The notes under the pieces: model-generated | Database searches by the model: none | Told to the model about the DNA's origin: nothing | The model's input: the letters and a program-made list of their open reading frames with translations, nothing else | Assembly: GCF_019837165.1 (NCBI RefSeq) | Contig: NZ_JAGYHC010000001.1 | Span: 248,001 to 312,000, forward strand | Origin: Virgibacillus sp. NKC19-3 | GTDB taxonomy: Bacteria; Bacillota; Bacilli; Bacillales; Amphibacillaceae | DNA: 64,000 nucleotides | Direction: 5' to 3' | Translations under genes and position numbers: made by a program | Shown: in pieces, positions 27,374 through 35,209 of the stretch | Layout: each line of letters opens with the position of its first letter | How positions within the stretch are numbered: the stretch's first letter is position 1

Positions 27374-28192
27374 TGAGATTTTGAGTTTCTGTAATAAAAC
27401 ACGATAGGATTTAAGAAAGAAGATCGATGGGGGCAATTTGCCATAAAAATTCTCCTGTTGTTTAGTATATTGAGATAGGAAAAAACTATATTAAAATAAG
27501 CGTTATAAATCCTACTTACGAATGCAGGTGGGATTTATTTGGCGCTTACCATCGTTTTCATTCCATCATTGCTTAGCAATGATGGAATATGCCCTTTTCA
27601 GGAATCCTTCTTACACCTTTCCCCAGTGGTTCTTAATCGGCCAAGGTATTTATTGTATCTACCAACACCTATTAGCACGTCCAAAAATCTGGATATATGT
27701 TTCCATCATCGCCCAAAACTTTAAAAGACAGCTGCAGTCACCGCTTAGGTGACAAAACAGTCCAAACTTATATAAAATAATCTGTGAATAATGGTGAAAA
27801 CTTGATTTAAATGAATAATGGAATGAAATACCATAAAGTAAAGCCCTAGTTTTTGGGCACGAACCATGTCATACTTTTTAGCACCAGCAAGTATTCTTAA
27901 ATTATTTTGATAATAAGATTTAATATGAAACCAATTCTAACGAATATATTAGTGTCATCAACATCGGACCACTGCGGAAATTAAAGGTGTTTTTAGTCAT
28001 GGCATTTGGCTTTTTCCATAAGGGGAAGGTTAGTATTTAGAAGAGGAAGTATTGGTATGTTTTCTTTCTCTTTGGGAAGCGAAAGGGGCATCCCTACGCT
28101 TCTTAGCCGTTCCTTAGGTCTCAGAAAAATGAGGGGGCTTGGATGGGAAGTTATTTAGCGAATCTTTTAGAAGCTCAAGTGTTTCCAAGTAA
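27374..28192. other. 819-bp stretch without a gene
   Basis: It holds a terminator-like hairpin near 27506-27540 (AAATCC..GGGATTT) and a 29-bp palindrome at 27560-27588 (ATTCCATCATTGCT, one base, then its exact complement). It also holds the 20-bp string CTAACGAATATATTAGTGTC (27937-27956), which is shared with 18628-18647. Short frames lack ribosome sites. The stretch reads as debris of former insertions. Confidence 0.5.
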
Positions 28193-28279
28193 ATGTTTGA
28201 ATACTATCTATTATTCTCCCTCTATGAGCTTTTCCATGGTACCATAAATACATATAATATTAAGAAATCCAATTTGGAG

Positions 28280-28858
28280 GTGGAATGCATACGTAAATAT
28301 GCCTTACAGCCCCTCACTATTCTACTTATTTTCCTGGCAGGATGTGGTTCCTCAGATCCGTTTGATGTAAATGAATCCGTTGACAGTAGTGAATTAGCTG
28401 ACCAAGAGATCACACAAACAAACGATGAAACCACCCAAGATGATTTCATTTTTCGACTTAGCAGTGAAAAGGAGCAATATGAAAGTGGTGAAGAAGTAGA
28501 GCTTTACGGGGAGATAGAATATATAGGCGAAGAAGATGAAGTTACAATCAGTCATGCAGAAACGCCGTTTCGGTTCTCTATAAAAGAAGAGATGCGGGGA
28601 TATGAAATCGGCTATGCAGTCTCAGAAATCGGAATGTCACGATCGCTTACAAGGGAGGAACCATATCAGGAAAAATATGAAAAAAATGCCGTTTCCGGTC
28701 TTGCTGATTCCCCAGAGGGCCATGAAGCTTTCGTTGAGGCATTTTTAGATCATGATGGTTTTCCGGTTGGTTATTATGTCGTAAATGGAGCTGCGTCTTT
28801 TGCGGTTGATGGAGAGAGATATGAAATAGAAGGAGAAGTTGATTTTAAAGTTGAGTAG
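28280..28858 (+). CDS. Putative lipoprotein of unknown function with a doubtful start
   Basis: The signal peptide and lipobox are clear: RKYALQPLTILLIFLAGCGSS, with Cys as the lipidation site, then an acidic linker and a domain with EQYESGEEVELYGEIEYIG, a BsuPI-like beta-sandwich flavour. No family is certain. The odd point is the start. GGAGG (28276-28280) is well placed for codon 28289, but that codon is ATA rather than ATG. GTG 28280 is in frame but overlaps the ribosome site, and ATG 28284 is out of frame. Expression may be weak or lost. A terminator follows. Confidence 0.6.
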   Translation: MECIRKYALQPLTILLIFLAGCGSSDPFDVNESVDSSELADQEITQTNDETTQDDFIFRLSSEKEQYESGEEVELYGEIEYIGEEDEVTISHAETPFRFSIKEEMRGYEIGYAVSEIGMSRSLTREEPYQEKYEKNAVSGLADSPEGHEAFVEAFLDHDGFPVGYYVVNGAASFAVDGERYEIEGEVDFKVE

Positions 28859-28890
28859 GGTTGTGGTATTGGATTGCAATCAGCATACGT

Positions 28891-28925
28891 AAGGGAGAGG
28901 TACGACATGCCTCTTCTTTTTTTAT
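28891..28925 (+). terminator. Terminator after the lipoprotein gene
   Basis: AAGGGAGAGG pairs with CCTCTTCTT across a 9-nt loop and is followed by T-rich sequence. Confidence 0.8.
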
Positions 28926-28978
28926 TATATAGGAAACTAGATAATTACTTGCTTGGGCATAACTGTCTATGGATAAAC

Positions 28979-29886
28979 GGCTACGTCCAGCTCAAGCACC
29001 AAAAACCATGTGACTTCACGTTGCATCCTACGATAAAGAAGACTTGGTGTTTGCGATTCCATAAGTGGAAACAGCATCATAGTCGGAATTTGCCCGTGGT
29101 GAGCGTATGTTAGCTCGGAGGAAAAGGAAAGCTTAACAAACTACATCCCGCAAAGCTTTTCTATCGTACATGCTTTTGTTCATTTAGTGATTCCATGTAC
29201 CATTGAAGCACTCTCGCGTGCACGGATTTGCGCATTTTGCGTTTTCGTGTACCATTGAAGCACTCTCGCGTGCATGGATTTGCGCATTTTGCGTTTCCAT
29301 GTATCATTGAAGCACTCTCGCGTGCATGGATTTGCTTATTTTGCGTTTTCATGTACCATTGAAGCGCTCTTGCGTGCATGGATTTGCTTATTTTGCGTTT
29401 TCGTGTACCATTGAAGCACTCTCGCGTGCATGGATTTGCGCATTTTGCGTTTTCGTGTACCATTGAGGCACTCTCGCGTGCATGGGTTTGCGCATTTTGC
29501 GTTTTCGTGTACCATTGAGGCACTCTCGCGTGCATGGATTTGCGCATTTTGCGTTTTCATGTATCATTGAAGCACTCTCGCGTGCATGGATTTGCTTATT
29601 TTGCGTTTTCATGTACCATTGAAGCGCTCTTGCGTGCATGAAATGGCCATTTTCTACTTCCATCTACTCCGCTACTCCAAGCCTTTATGGAGCATGCCCT
29701 GCATGATTCCGTTGCACTTTCCATGCATACGATTCACGTTGGCTGTCTCCACGAAAAAAGTCACTTCATCTAATCGACAATGCCGTTACGCAGCGAAAGT
29801 TCAACGAAAAGAACCACACTACGTATAAACGCCTGACCATCCACAGCGTTAAGCGCGGTCACCACTTATTTTAAGTAGGCGCTCCG
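28979..29886 (+). repeat. Interspersed repeat, copy B, expanded by a tandem array
   Basis: It starts GGCTACGTCCAGCT, has CTACGATAAAGAAGACTTGG, then CATGATTCC, ACTTTCC and GATTCACGT near 29700-29730, and ends near TAGGCGCTCCGCCC. The order and strand match copy A at 8191-8535. The extra length is due mainly to the 52-bp array inside it. Confidence 0.6.
29197..29640. repeat. 52-bp tandem repeat array, about 8.5 units
   Basis: Units start GTACCATTGAAGCACTCT or GTATCATTGAAGC at 29197, 29249, 29301, 29353, 29405, 29457, 29509, 29561 and 29613 (last one partial). Spacing is exactly 52 throughout. Units 3-4 and 8-9 carry the same private variants (GTATC..., then GCGCTCTTGCG), so a 260-bp block of five units was itself duplicated. 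Because 52 leaves remainder 1 over three and no minus-strand frame has a stop, three overlapping ORFs appear; none has a ribosome site and I do not call them genes. Confidence 0.92.
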
Positions 29887-29907
29887 CCCTTTTGTGCTTA
29901 AAAAAAC

Positions 29908-29960
29908 TTGACGAAGTTCAATCACGCTGTTATGGTTATATACATAACTATATAACCATA
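29908..29960 (+). promoter_or_regulatory. Promoter and 30-bp operator of the second YtrA-type operon
   Basis: TTGACG (29908-29913), a 17-bp spacer and TATGGT (29931-29936) form the promoter. TATGGTTATATA (29931-29942), 6 bp, then TATATAACCATA (29949-29960) is a perfect 12-bp inverted repeat that covers the -10, a strong candidate site for the regulator encoded at 29997. Confidence 0.75.
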
Positions 29961-29996
29961 ATTCGTAACATATACGAAAAGAATAGTAGGGATATT

Positions 29997-30374
29997 ATGA
30001 AAGGACCTTTTGATCAGGAGAAACCGATATATGTGCAAGTCCGAGAAAAAATTGAGGATCAAATACTTAATCACCAGCTCCAAGAAGGAGATCAGGCTCC
30101 CTCGACAAACCAACTCGTTCAATTCTATAAAATTAATCATGTGACGGTTTCCAATGGTGTAAATCCATTAGTTGATGAAGGGATTCTTTATAAGAAGAGA
30201 GGGATTGGGATGTTTGTAGCAGAAGGTGCGAGAGAGAAACTTATACGAAAACGAAAAGATTTGTTTATAGAAGATTATGTCGTCAAATTAGTGCACGAAG
30301 CCGAAAAATTAGGAATCACTGAAAACGAAATGATCAGCTCAATTAAGAAAGTAAAAAGGGGTGGTGCAGAATGA
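29997..30374 (+). CDS. GntR family regulator, YtrA subfamily (second)
   Basis: This 125-aa regulator has a winged helix (KPIYVQVREKIEDQILNHQL; APSTNQLVQFYKINHVTVSN; LVDEGILYKKRGIGMFVAEG) and the short C-terminal tail of YtrA proteins. The start is ATG 29997; a frame open from 29892 crosses the promoter and operator and is not used. Its stop overlaps the ATG of the ABC ATPase (ATGA at 30371-30374), which is interrupted 116 bp later by the conjugative element. The rest of the operon resumes at 61457. Recognition-helix residues differ from the 16365 protein, as do the operators. Confidence 0.87.
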   Translation: MKGPFDQEKPIYVQVREKIEDQILNHQLQEGDQAPSTNQLVQFYKINHVTVSNGVNPLVDEGILYKKRGIGMFVAEGAREKLIRKRKDLFIEDYVVKLVHEAEKLGITENEMISSIKKVKRGGAE

Positions 30375-30520
30375 ATGTGAAGGCAGAAAATCTAAGTTTA
30401 CGTTATGGGGACCATAAGGTATTAAACAATATCACATTTGCGTTAAGCGAGCCGAAGATATACGGGCTGTTGGGAAGAAACGGGGCATATCAATATAGAC
30501 AACTTTTTGATAAAAGGTAG
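30371..30520 (+). pseudogene. ABC transporter ATPase, 5-prime part cut by the conjugative element
   Basis: ATG 30371 starts MNVKAENLSLRYGDHKVLNN and runs to IYGLLGRNGA, the first half of Walker A. From there the reading enters element DNA and stops at TAG 30518. The missing part starts with NGAGKTSLL at 61457 and continues to 62218. Joined at the shared AACGG, the two give one in-frame ATPase of about 289 aa with an intact GRNGAGKTS. Confidence 0.9.
30479..30503. other. attL of the conjugative element
   Basis: AACGG (30479-30483), part of the Walker A codons, is followed by element sequence with ATATAGACAAC at 30493-30503. AACGG also occurs at the other junction (61457-61461), so it brackets the crossover. 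The exact 2-bp exchange site cannot be fixed from one sequence. Confidence 0.75.
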
Positions 30521-30537
30521 GAAACCAAGTCAACGAA

Positions 30538-32247
30538 TTACATGACTTGGTTTTTATTGTCATGAGTAGCTTTTTTGTTCTGTTGAATGAATTCCAACAT
30601 ACGTTTATGCTGATCTTCAAAGTTAAATTTTATGGTTATTTTTTTATTTTCATGAATATAAATTATATCAACTAATTCAAGCAATAACCCACGTTCAAGT
30701 GTTTGTATATTTTTGTGCTTCAAAAAGGTAGTCAAGTAAGAATCAGTGATACTAACACCTTTTTGAGAAACAGCTATTTCACTTTCAACATTGCGAATGT
30801 TTTCTTTTAATTCATTTGCTTGCTGTTCAAATTTAGATTTCATTCTTATATATTCCTGTTTTGTAATATCACCGCTTTTCCAATCTACATATAGATTGTC
30901 AGTAACATTCGTGACTTTTTCCAATTCTTGTTTTTTGGTTTCGAGTAATTGTTTCAATTGCTTGGACTGTATCTGTATAACAGGTTGTTTATTAATCTCC
31001 TTAATGACAGCAGCCATATCATCTACAAGAGCAATTTGTACTTGTATAGCTCTTAAAACAGCTTCATTCAATTCCTCTAGTTTAATTGTATGGTTTGTAC
31101 ATTTATCTTTGCTTTTTTGCGAGAAGGTAGAACATATATATCTAACAAGTTCCCTTACACCAAATTTTTTTGTATTTCTACGGGTCGTTTTCCTAGCCAT
31201 ACTCATACCACAGTCCGCACATTTAAGAAAACCTGAAAAAGTATGAACATGTCTTTTTGATGGGGCAGTACGAGTATTACGTTTCATTAGATTCTGTGCC
31301 AAATCAAATATAGATTTATCAATAATCGGTTCATGCGTATTCTCTACAACGTACCATTCATCTTCTGATGGTTGAACTTTATCATGTACTTTATAGCTAA
31401 TAGTACGTTGTTTCCCCTGAACCATTGTACCGATATACATTGGATTTTTTAATATTCGGGATACAGTATTTACACCCCATAAGCCATCATTTTTATGGTG
31501 GTTTGGTGTCTTTAAGTTAAGACCTTTGCTGTGTTTGTAGTTTGTTGGAGTTAGAATCCCAAGTGAATTTAAGTGTTTTACAATACCAGATTTACTCATA
31601 CCATCATAAACAAACCAATGAAAAATATTGCGAACAACTTGTGCAGCTTCTTCATCAATGATGAGATGAGTTTTATTCTCTGGGTTTTTCTTGTATCCAT
31701 ATGGGGCAAATGCTCCAATAAATTCACCTTTACGTCTTTTAGTGTCAAATGTACGTCGAACATCATTTGATATTTTGGCAGAATAGCGATCATTCATGAT
31801 ACCACTCATTGGAATTTCCATACCTTGCACAACTTCAGGATTAAGAAAGGTATCAACAGTTGGGTCGCCTAAGCTAATAAAGCGAACACCATGTAATGGG
31901 AATACTCTCTCTAAAAAATAACCTTGATCCGAATAATTACGAAAAGCCCTAGAAAGTGTTTTACACATGATACAATCAATCTTGCCAGCTTCCATGTCTG
32001 AAATCATTTGCTGAAATGCTATTCTTTCATAATCCGTTGTTCCCGATAAGCCATCATCTATATAATGGTTAACAACAGTATATTCACTGTCAAAGGAATT
32101 TTCGAGATAATCATGAATAATCATTCGTTGATTGGTTACGCTTAAACTTTCGTCGTTGCCATCATCTCTGGATAAGCGGATGTAAATGGCTACCTTCCAA
32201 ACTTTATTTTGATTAGGAGCTTTTGTATAATTATTAGCTCGTATCAT
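30538..32247 (-). CDS. Large serine recombinase (integrase), TndX/Tn5397-like
   Basis: This enzyme catalyses integration and excision of the element. The N-terminal resolvase domain has the catalytic serine in IYIRLSRDDG and MCKTLSRAFRNY; a Recombinase domain follows (PYGYKKNPENK, ILKNPMYIGTM), then a zinc ribbon with CADCG and two later cysteines, a coiled coil near residues 430-490 and a charged tail. I start at ATG 32247 (MIRANNYTK) behind GGAGG; a GTG at 32271 is also in frame. The gene ends about 50 bp from the left junction, as expected for an integrase. No separate excisionase of the Tn916 type is seen. Confidence 0.93.
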   Translation of the reverse strand: MIRANNYTKAPNQNKVWKVAIYIRLSRDDGNDESLSVTNQRMIIHDYLENSFDSEYTVVNHYIDDGLSGTTDYERIAFQQMISDMEAGKIDCIMCKTLSRAFRNYSDQGYFLERVFPLHGVRFISLGDPTVDTFLNPEVVQGMEIPMSGIMNDRYSAKISNDVRRTFDTKRRKGEFIGAFAPYGYKKNPENKTHLIIDEEAAQVVRNIFHWFVYDGMSKSGIVKHLNSLGILTPTNYKHSKGLNLKTPNHHKNDGLWGVNTVSRILKNPMYIGTMVQGKQRTISYKVHDKVQPSEDEWYVVENTHEPIIDKSIFDLAQNLMKRNTRTAPSKRHVHTFSGFLKCADCGMSMARKTTRRNTKKFGVRELVRYICSTFSQKSKDKCTNHTIKLEELNEAVLRAIQVQIALVDDMAAVIKEINKQPVIQIQSKQLKQLLETKKQELEKVTNVTDNLYVDWKSGDITKQEYIRMKSKFEQQANELKENIRNVESEIAVSQKGVSITDSYLTTFLKHKNIQTLERGLLLELVDIIYIHENKKITIKFNFEDQHKRMLEFIQQNKKATHDNKNQVM

Positions 32248-32303
32248 GTTCCTCCAATCCTCTATAATCACATCTCTATTATAACATTATATAATGATTG
32301 ATT

Positions 32304-32555
32304 TCAGTGATTACAGCTTGAGAAGTAGTGTTTTAATTGGCTGGATAAATCTTTTCCATTGTCAGAAAAACAAACATGAACTGAAACGTCACCACATAAA
32401 AAATAGTATGGATTTTGAATATCTTTAAGATAGTTTTCCAAACGTTCTAAAGCAGGTAAATTAGTATCAATTGAAATATGACGAACATCTACAAGACCTT
32501 TCATTGTTTGTCGATCTTTAAGATTCATTTGTTCTAATTCATTCAAACTAATCAT
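32304..32555 (-). CDS. DUF6870-like small element protein
   Basis: This 83-aa protein (MISLNELEQMNL, LVDVRHISIDTNLP, YLKDIQNPYYFLCGDVSVHV) fits small conserved proteins encoded next to serine recombinases in Tn916-like and Clostridium elements, which I know as DUF6870. The role is unknown; a directionality factor is possible given its position just upstream of the integrase. AGGAGG precedes ATG 32555. Confidence 0.7.
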   Translation of the reverse strand: MISLNELEQMNLKDRQTMKGLVDVRHISIDTNLPALERLENYLKDIQNPYYFLCGDVSVHVCFSDNGKDLSSQLKHYFSSCNH

Positions 32556-32932
32556 ATAGAACCTCCTCGTAAAACAGTTTAAAATCAGACGGCTGCTGGT
32601 TACAGCTCCACGAGAATTTCACTCCTGCAAGTATTGCTTCCAGCCCTACTCATAGCCTGCGACGCTCCAAACGCTCGAACCATGACGGTAGGGGAGTATC
32701 ATTATACTTACTGATGTGTCATCGCTAGTAATCCACCACGATTACCTTAGACAAGTATATTTCGCTCGTTCCTTTCTATGAAAAGAAGTTATGGCGTACT
32801 TATCAGATAGCTTATCATCAGCAAAATGTATCTGATTTTTTGGCTTATACTGCATGGCGTTATCTTCCATGTTTTCTTTGTCAAAGAACAACCAAATTCC
32901 TAAAAGAAACATTCGCATGAATAATGAGATTC
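32556..32932. other. 377-bp gap within the element
   Basis: No gene is supported here. The sequence has a GC-richer block at 32590-32700 and AT-rich remainder. This is where Tn916 carries small orf10/xis-like genes, and none is recognised. Confidence 0.4.
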
Positions 32933-33163
32933 CTAAAACTTAAAGTTGTTAACAGCAGTTATTAGTTTAAGTTCTAACCTTTGTGCCCATTCCTCGTCTA
33001 TAATGTGAAAAGTATCTCCATTTTCCTCAGTTATTTCTCTTTGAGACAAACGGGCAATGTAACCTTTATAATGTTCAAGAACCTGGTCCATTGCTTCTGT
33101 ATCACCCTGTGTTGCCATGAAGATTACTGAATAAGGAAGTAAGTTAGAATCACTCATTTGCAT
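32933..33163 (-). CDS. Helix-turn-helix protein, Tn916 orf8-like
   Basis: This 76-aa protein (LLPYSVIFMATQGDTEAMDQ, VLEHYKGYIARLSQRE, DEEWAQRLELKLITAVNNF) belongs to the HTH_16-type family found beside the sigma-factor gene of Tn916-like elements. It overlaps the sigma gene by 14 bp. These two proteins are thought to help control element gene expression. Confidence 0.8.
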   Translation of the reverse strand: MQMSDSNLLPYSVIFMATQGDTEAMDQVLEHYKGYIARLSQREITEENGDTFHIIDEEWAQRLELKLITAVNNFKF

Positions 33164-33581
33164 GCTCCTTTAAATAGTTTTTGATCATCTCTAATGCCTT
33201 CTGTTTTTGGTAATAAACGGTTCCCCTGGCTAGTCCTAATTCGTTCGCAATTTCGGTATCACTCATATCCAAGAAATAGAAGAATAGAATAATGAGTTGA
33301 TTACACTCTTGTAAAGATTGAATAGCATTTGCAATCAAAAAATCTTTTACTCTGATGGTACGACCATGAAGATAAAAATAAGAAACATCCGTAACATAGC
33401 TGTCATACATACTTAGATGGTTGAGTTTATCCTGAGTTAAAGCAGAGAGTATAATTAAATGTTTATTCTGCCTGCTTATTTCTCGATAAATATCTCTAGC
33501 AGCATTCCTTAAAACGGTTTTACAAAATGAATCAAATTGACGCTGGATTCTCTTTTGGTGCACAGGTTCGTTTGTTACCAT
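33150..33581 (-). CDS. Sigma-70-like factor, Tn916 orf7-like
   Basis: The 143-aa protein has region 2-like and region 4-like parts; NQLIILFFYFLDMSDTEIAN and ELGLARGTVYYQKQKALEMI form the region 4 helix-turn-helix. I start at ATG 33581 (MVTNEPVHQ) behind AAAGGAGGTGATAAAA. In Tn916 the matching protein drives excision and conjugation genes. Coupled translation with the orf8-like gene is indicated by their overlap. Confidence 0.85.
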   Translation of the reverse strand: MVTNEPVHQKRIQRQFDSFCKTVLRNAARDIYREISRQNKHLIILSALTQDKLNHLSMYDSYVTDVSYFYLHGRTIRVKDFLIANAIQSLQECNQLIILFFYFLDMSDTEIANELGLARGTVYYQKQKALEMIKNYLKEHANE

Positions 33582-33654
33582 TTTTATCACCTCCTTTCTG
33601 TATGACAAGGTTTCTTATCTTTTTGCGTAACTAACACGATGAGAAAGGCATTTT

Positions 33655-33692
33655 TGCCGAAAAAAAGACCAAAAATTTTAAAATTTTTGGTC
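33655..33692 (-). terminator. Perfect 26-bp palindrome, terminator-like
   Basis: GACCAAAAATTTT (33667-33679) abuts its exact complement (33680-33692). On the minus strand a T-run follows, so it can stop leftward transcripts from the arsenic island before the sigma-factor gene. Confidence 0.7.
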
Positions 33693-33904
33693 TGGATTTT
33701 AAATTTGCCTGGATATTTAAAGGGATAGAAGTACATTATATTTCGTGAAAATCTTATTTCGCGGTGATCACTTCTAAAAACTATGATAAAAAAAGCATAT
33801 TCCAATATGAAAGGTGTTTTGAACAGCTAATGATGAGACGAAAATAATCATGTTAAATATTAAATACAAAAGTATTAATACCTCCTGGTTATTCTCCCTA
33901 TAAT

Positions 33905-33935
33905 TGAAAAAGGAAGCATAAAAATTATGCTTCCT
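33905..33935 (-). terminator. Terminator of the arsR2-arsP-arsM transcript
   Basis: AGGAAGCATAA (33911-33921) pairs with TTATGCTTCCT (33925-33935) around AAA; the minus strand continues with TTTTTC. It lies 26 bp after the small Cys-pair gene. Confidence 0.85.
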
Positions 33936-33960
33936 AATGAAACTCTTAATCCATATGGAA

Positions 33961-34110
33961 TTAACAGCAATTATTATTATTTTTTTCTTTTTTTGAATCA
34001 GATTCTTGCTTGTTTTCCTCAACCTTGTTCTCCTCAATTTGAACCGAGCAACATTCTTGTTGCTTAGGTTTTAATTTAGAAATTGCTTTTTTAAAGCTGT
34101 TTTTTTCCAT
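33961..34110 (-). CDS. 49-aa Cys-pair protein of the arsenic island
   Basis: ATG 34110 follows AAAGGAGGTGTTAAG. The product begins MEKNSFKKAISKLKPKQQ, continues ECCSVQIEENKVEENK and ends EKNNNNCC. It is highly charged with two vicinal cysteine pairs, one mid-protein and one at the very C-terminus. It lies 22 bp after arsM in the same transcript. Binding trivalent arsenic or methylarsenite as a buffer or carrier is a reasonable guess. I recall similar CC-containing small ORFs beside arsM genes of Bacillota but know no tested function. Confidence 0.7.
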   Translation of the reverse strand: MEKNSFKKAISKLKPKQQECCSVQIEENKVEENKQESDSKKEKNNNNCC

Positions 34111-34132
34111 CTTAACACCTCCTTTAAATAAT

Positions 34133-35191
34133 TTAGCAATTACAACTTGGTGTACAACACTCATCATTGCTATCAACTTGACGTTCATTCTCATTTAAAA
34201 ACTCAAAGAGTTGAGCATAAGGTTCTTGTTGTAAAATGTTAAATGTTTTTTCACATACAAAAGTCCTTTCACCCCTTTGATAAATATGATCATCGTCATC
34301 TTCAATGTGTTTAAAAGGTCCTTTATATATAACGGATTGCCCTTTATCGAAGCAAGGGCCTTCTTTTCCCTTACGTGCTATAACAGTCATACTTCTAAAA
34401 TTGATGTCATTAATGGTAGTCCATGTATCTTCCCGTTTATCAATTTCAATGCCGTAAAAACCAGCATTTTCAAATGCTCTTATAAATTCATTTTCTTCCA
34501 TTGCTCCTGAATAGCAGCCACTCCAAAGGTTTTCATCGTTTCTCATTTCTTCTGGAACAACGATGTTAGATACAATATCAGATATAACAGCTTTGCCGCC
34601 ATCTTTTAAAACCCGATATATTTCATTAAACAATTGTTCTTTTTCTTTCGTTGAAACAAGATTCAACACACAATTCGAAATGACTACATCGACACTGTTA
34701 TCTTCAATCATTGGAAGTTTTTCTTCTAAGTGTTTGATATGATTATTAATAACATTAAAATCGTATATATTGGTTGCTGGATTGGCTTCTATATATTTGT
34801 TCAATTCATCTAAATTTAGTTTCAAATTTTGGATTTTACCTTTATGGAACGTAACGTTATCATAACCTAAAGTATCAATTATTTCTTGTTGATACTTTTT
34901 AGCAAGAGCAAGCATATCGTCATTCATATCAACACCAATGACTTTTCCAGTTTCTCCAACGATTTGAGCGACGATATAAGGAACTTTTCCTCCACCACTA
35001 CCTAAATCTAAAACGATGTCACCTTCTTTTATTTTCCCCAAAGGATCACCACAACCATAGTCTTTTTCTATAATTTCTTCGGGAATAATTTTAAGATATT
35101 TGGTATCATATTCAACAGGACAACAAAGGTTTTGTTCATGACTAATTGCAGCATTACCATAACGATTAATAACGGAAGAATCTATACTCAT
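34133..35191 (-). CDS. arsM: Arsenite S-adenosylmethionine methyltransferase (ArsM)
   Basis: This 352-aa class I methyltransferase converts As(III) to methylated forms. SAM motif I is VLDLGSGGGKVPYIVAQ near residue 60 and GVDMNDDML follows. Conserved cysteines of ArsM are seen in NLCCPVEYD, ISNCVLNLVS and SGCYSGAME, with VISDIVS between them. The C-terminal region after residue 275 is an extra domain that ends CCTPSCNC. It is downstream of an ArsP permease, which exports methylarsenite, so the two form a methylate-and-export route. ATG 35191 follows GGAAAGGTG. The Cys-rich tail is unusual for the shorter ArsM forms. Confidence 0.85.
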   Translation of the reverse strand: MSIDSSVINRYGNAAISHEQNLCCPVEYDTKYLKIIPEEIIEKDYGCGDPLGKIKEGDIVLDLGSGGGKVPYIVAQIVGETGKVIGVDMNDDMLALAKKYQQEIIDTLGYDNVTFHKGKIQNLKLNLDELNKYIEANPATNIYDFNVINNHIKHLEEKLPMIEDNSVDVVISNCVLNLVSTKEKEQLFNEIYRVLKDGGKAVISDIVSNIVVPEEMRNDENLWSGCYSGAMEENEFIRAFENAGFYGIEIDKREDTWTTINDINFRSMTVIARKGKEGPCFDKGQSVIYKGPFKHIEDDDDHIYQRGERTFVCEKTFNILQQEPYAQLFEFLNENERQVDSNDECCTPSCNC

Positions 35192-35209
35192 ATGGATATC
35201 ACCTTTCCT

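Noticed and set aside
27522-27752. Plus-strand ORFs of 76 and 61 aa
   Set aside because: They run through a 29-bp palindrome and have no ribosome site or domain.
29161-29663. Three overlapping minus-strand ORFs (128, 74 and 91 aa) within the tandem array, with repeats of MHARE-like peptides
   Set aside because: They arise because the 52-bp unit has no stop on that strand in any frame. None has a ribosome site, and composition follows the DNA repeat.
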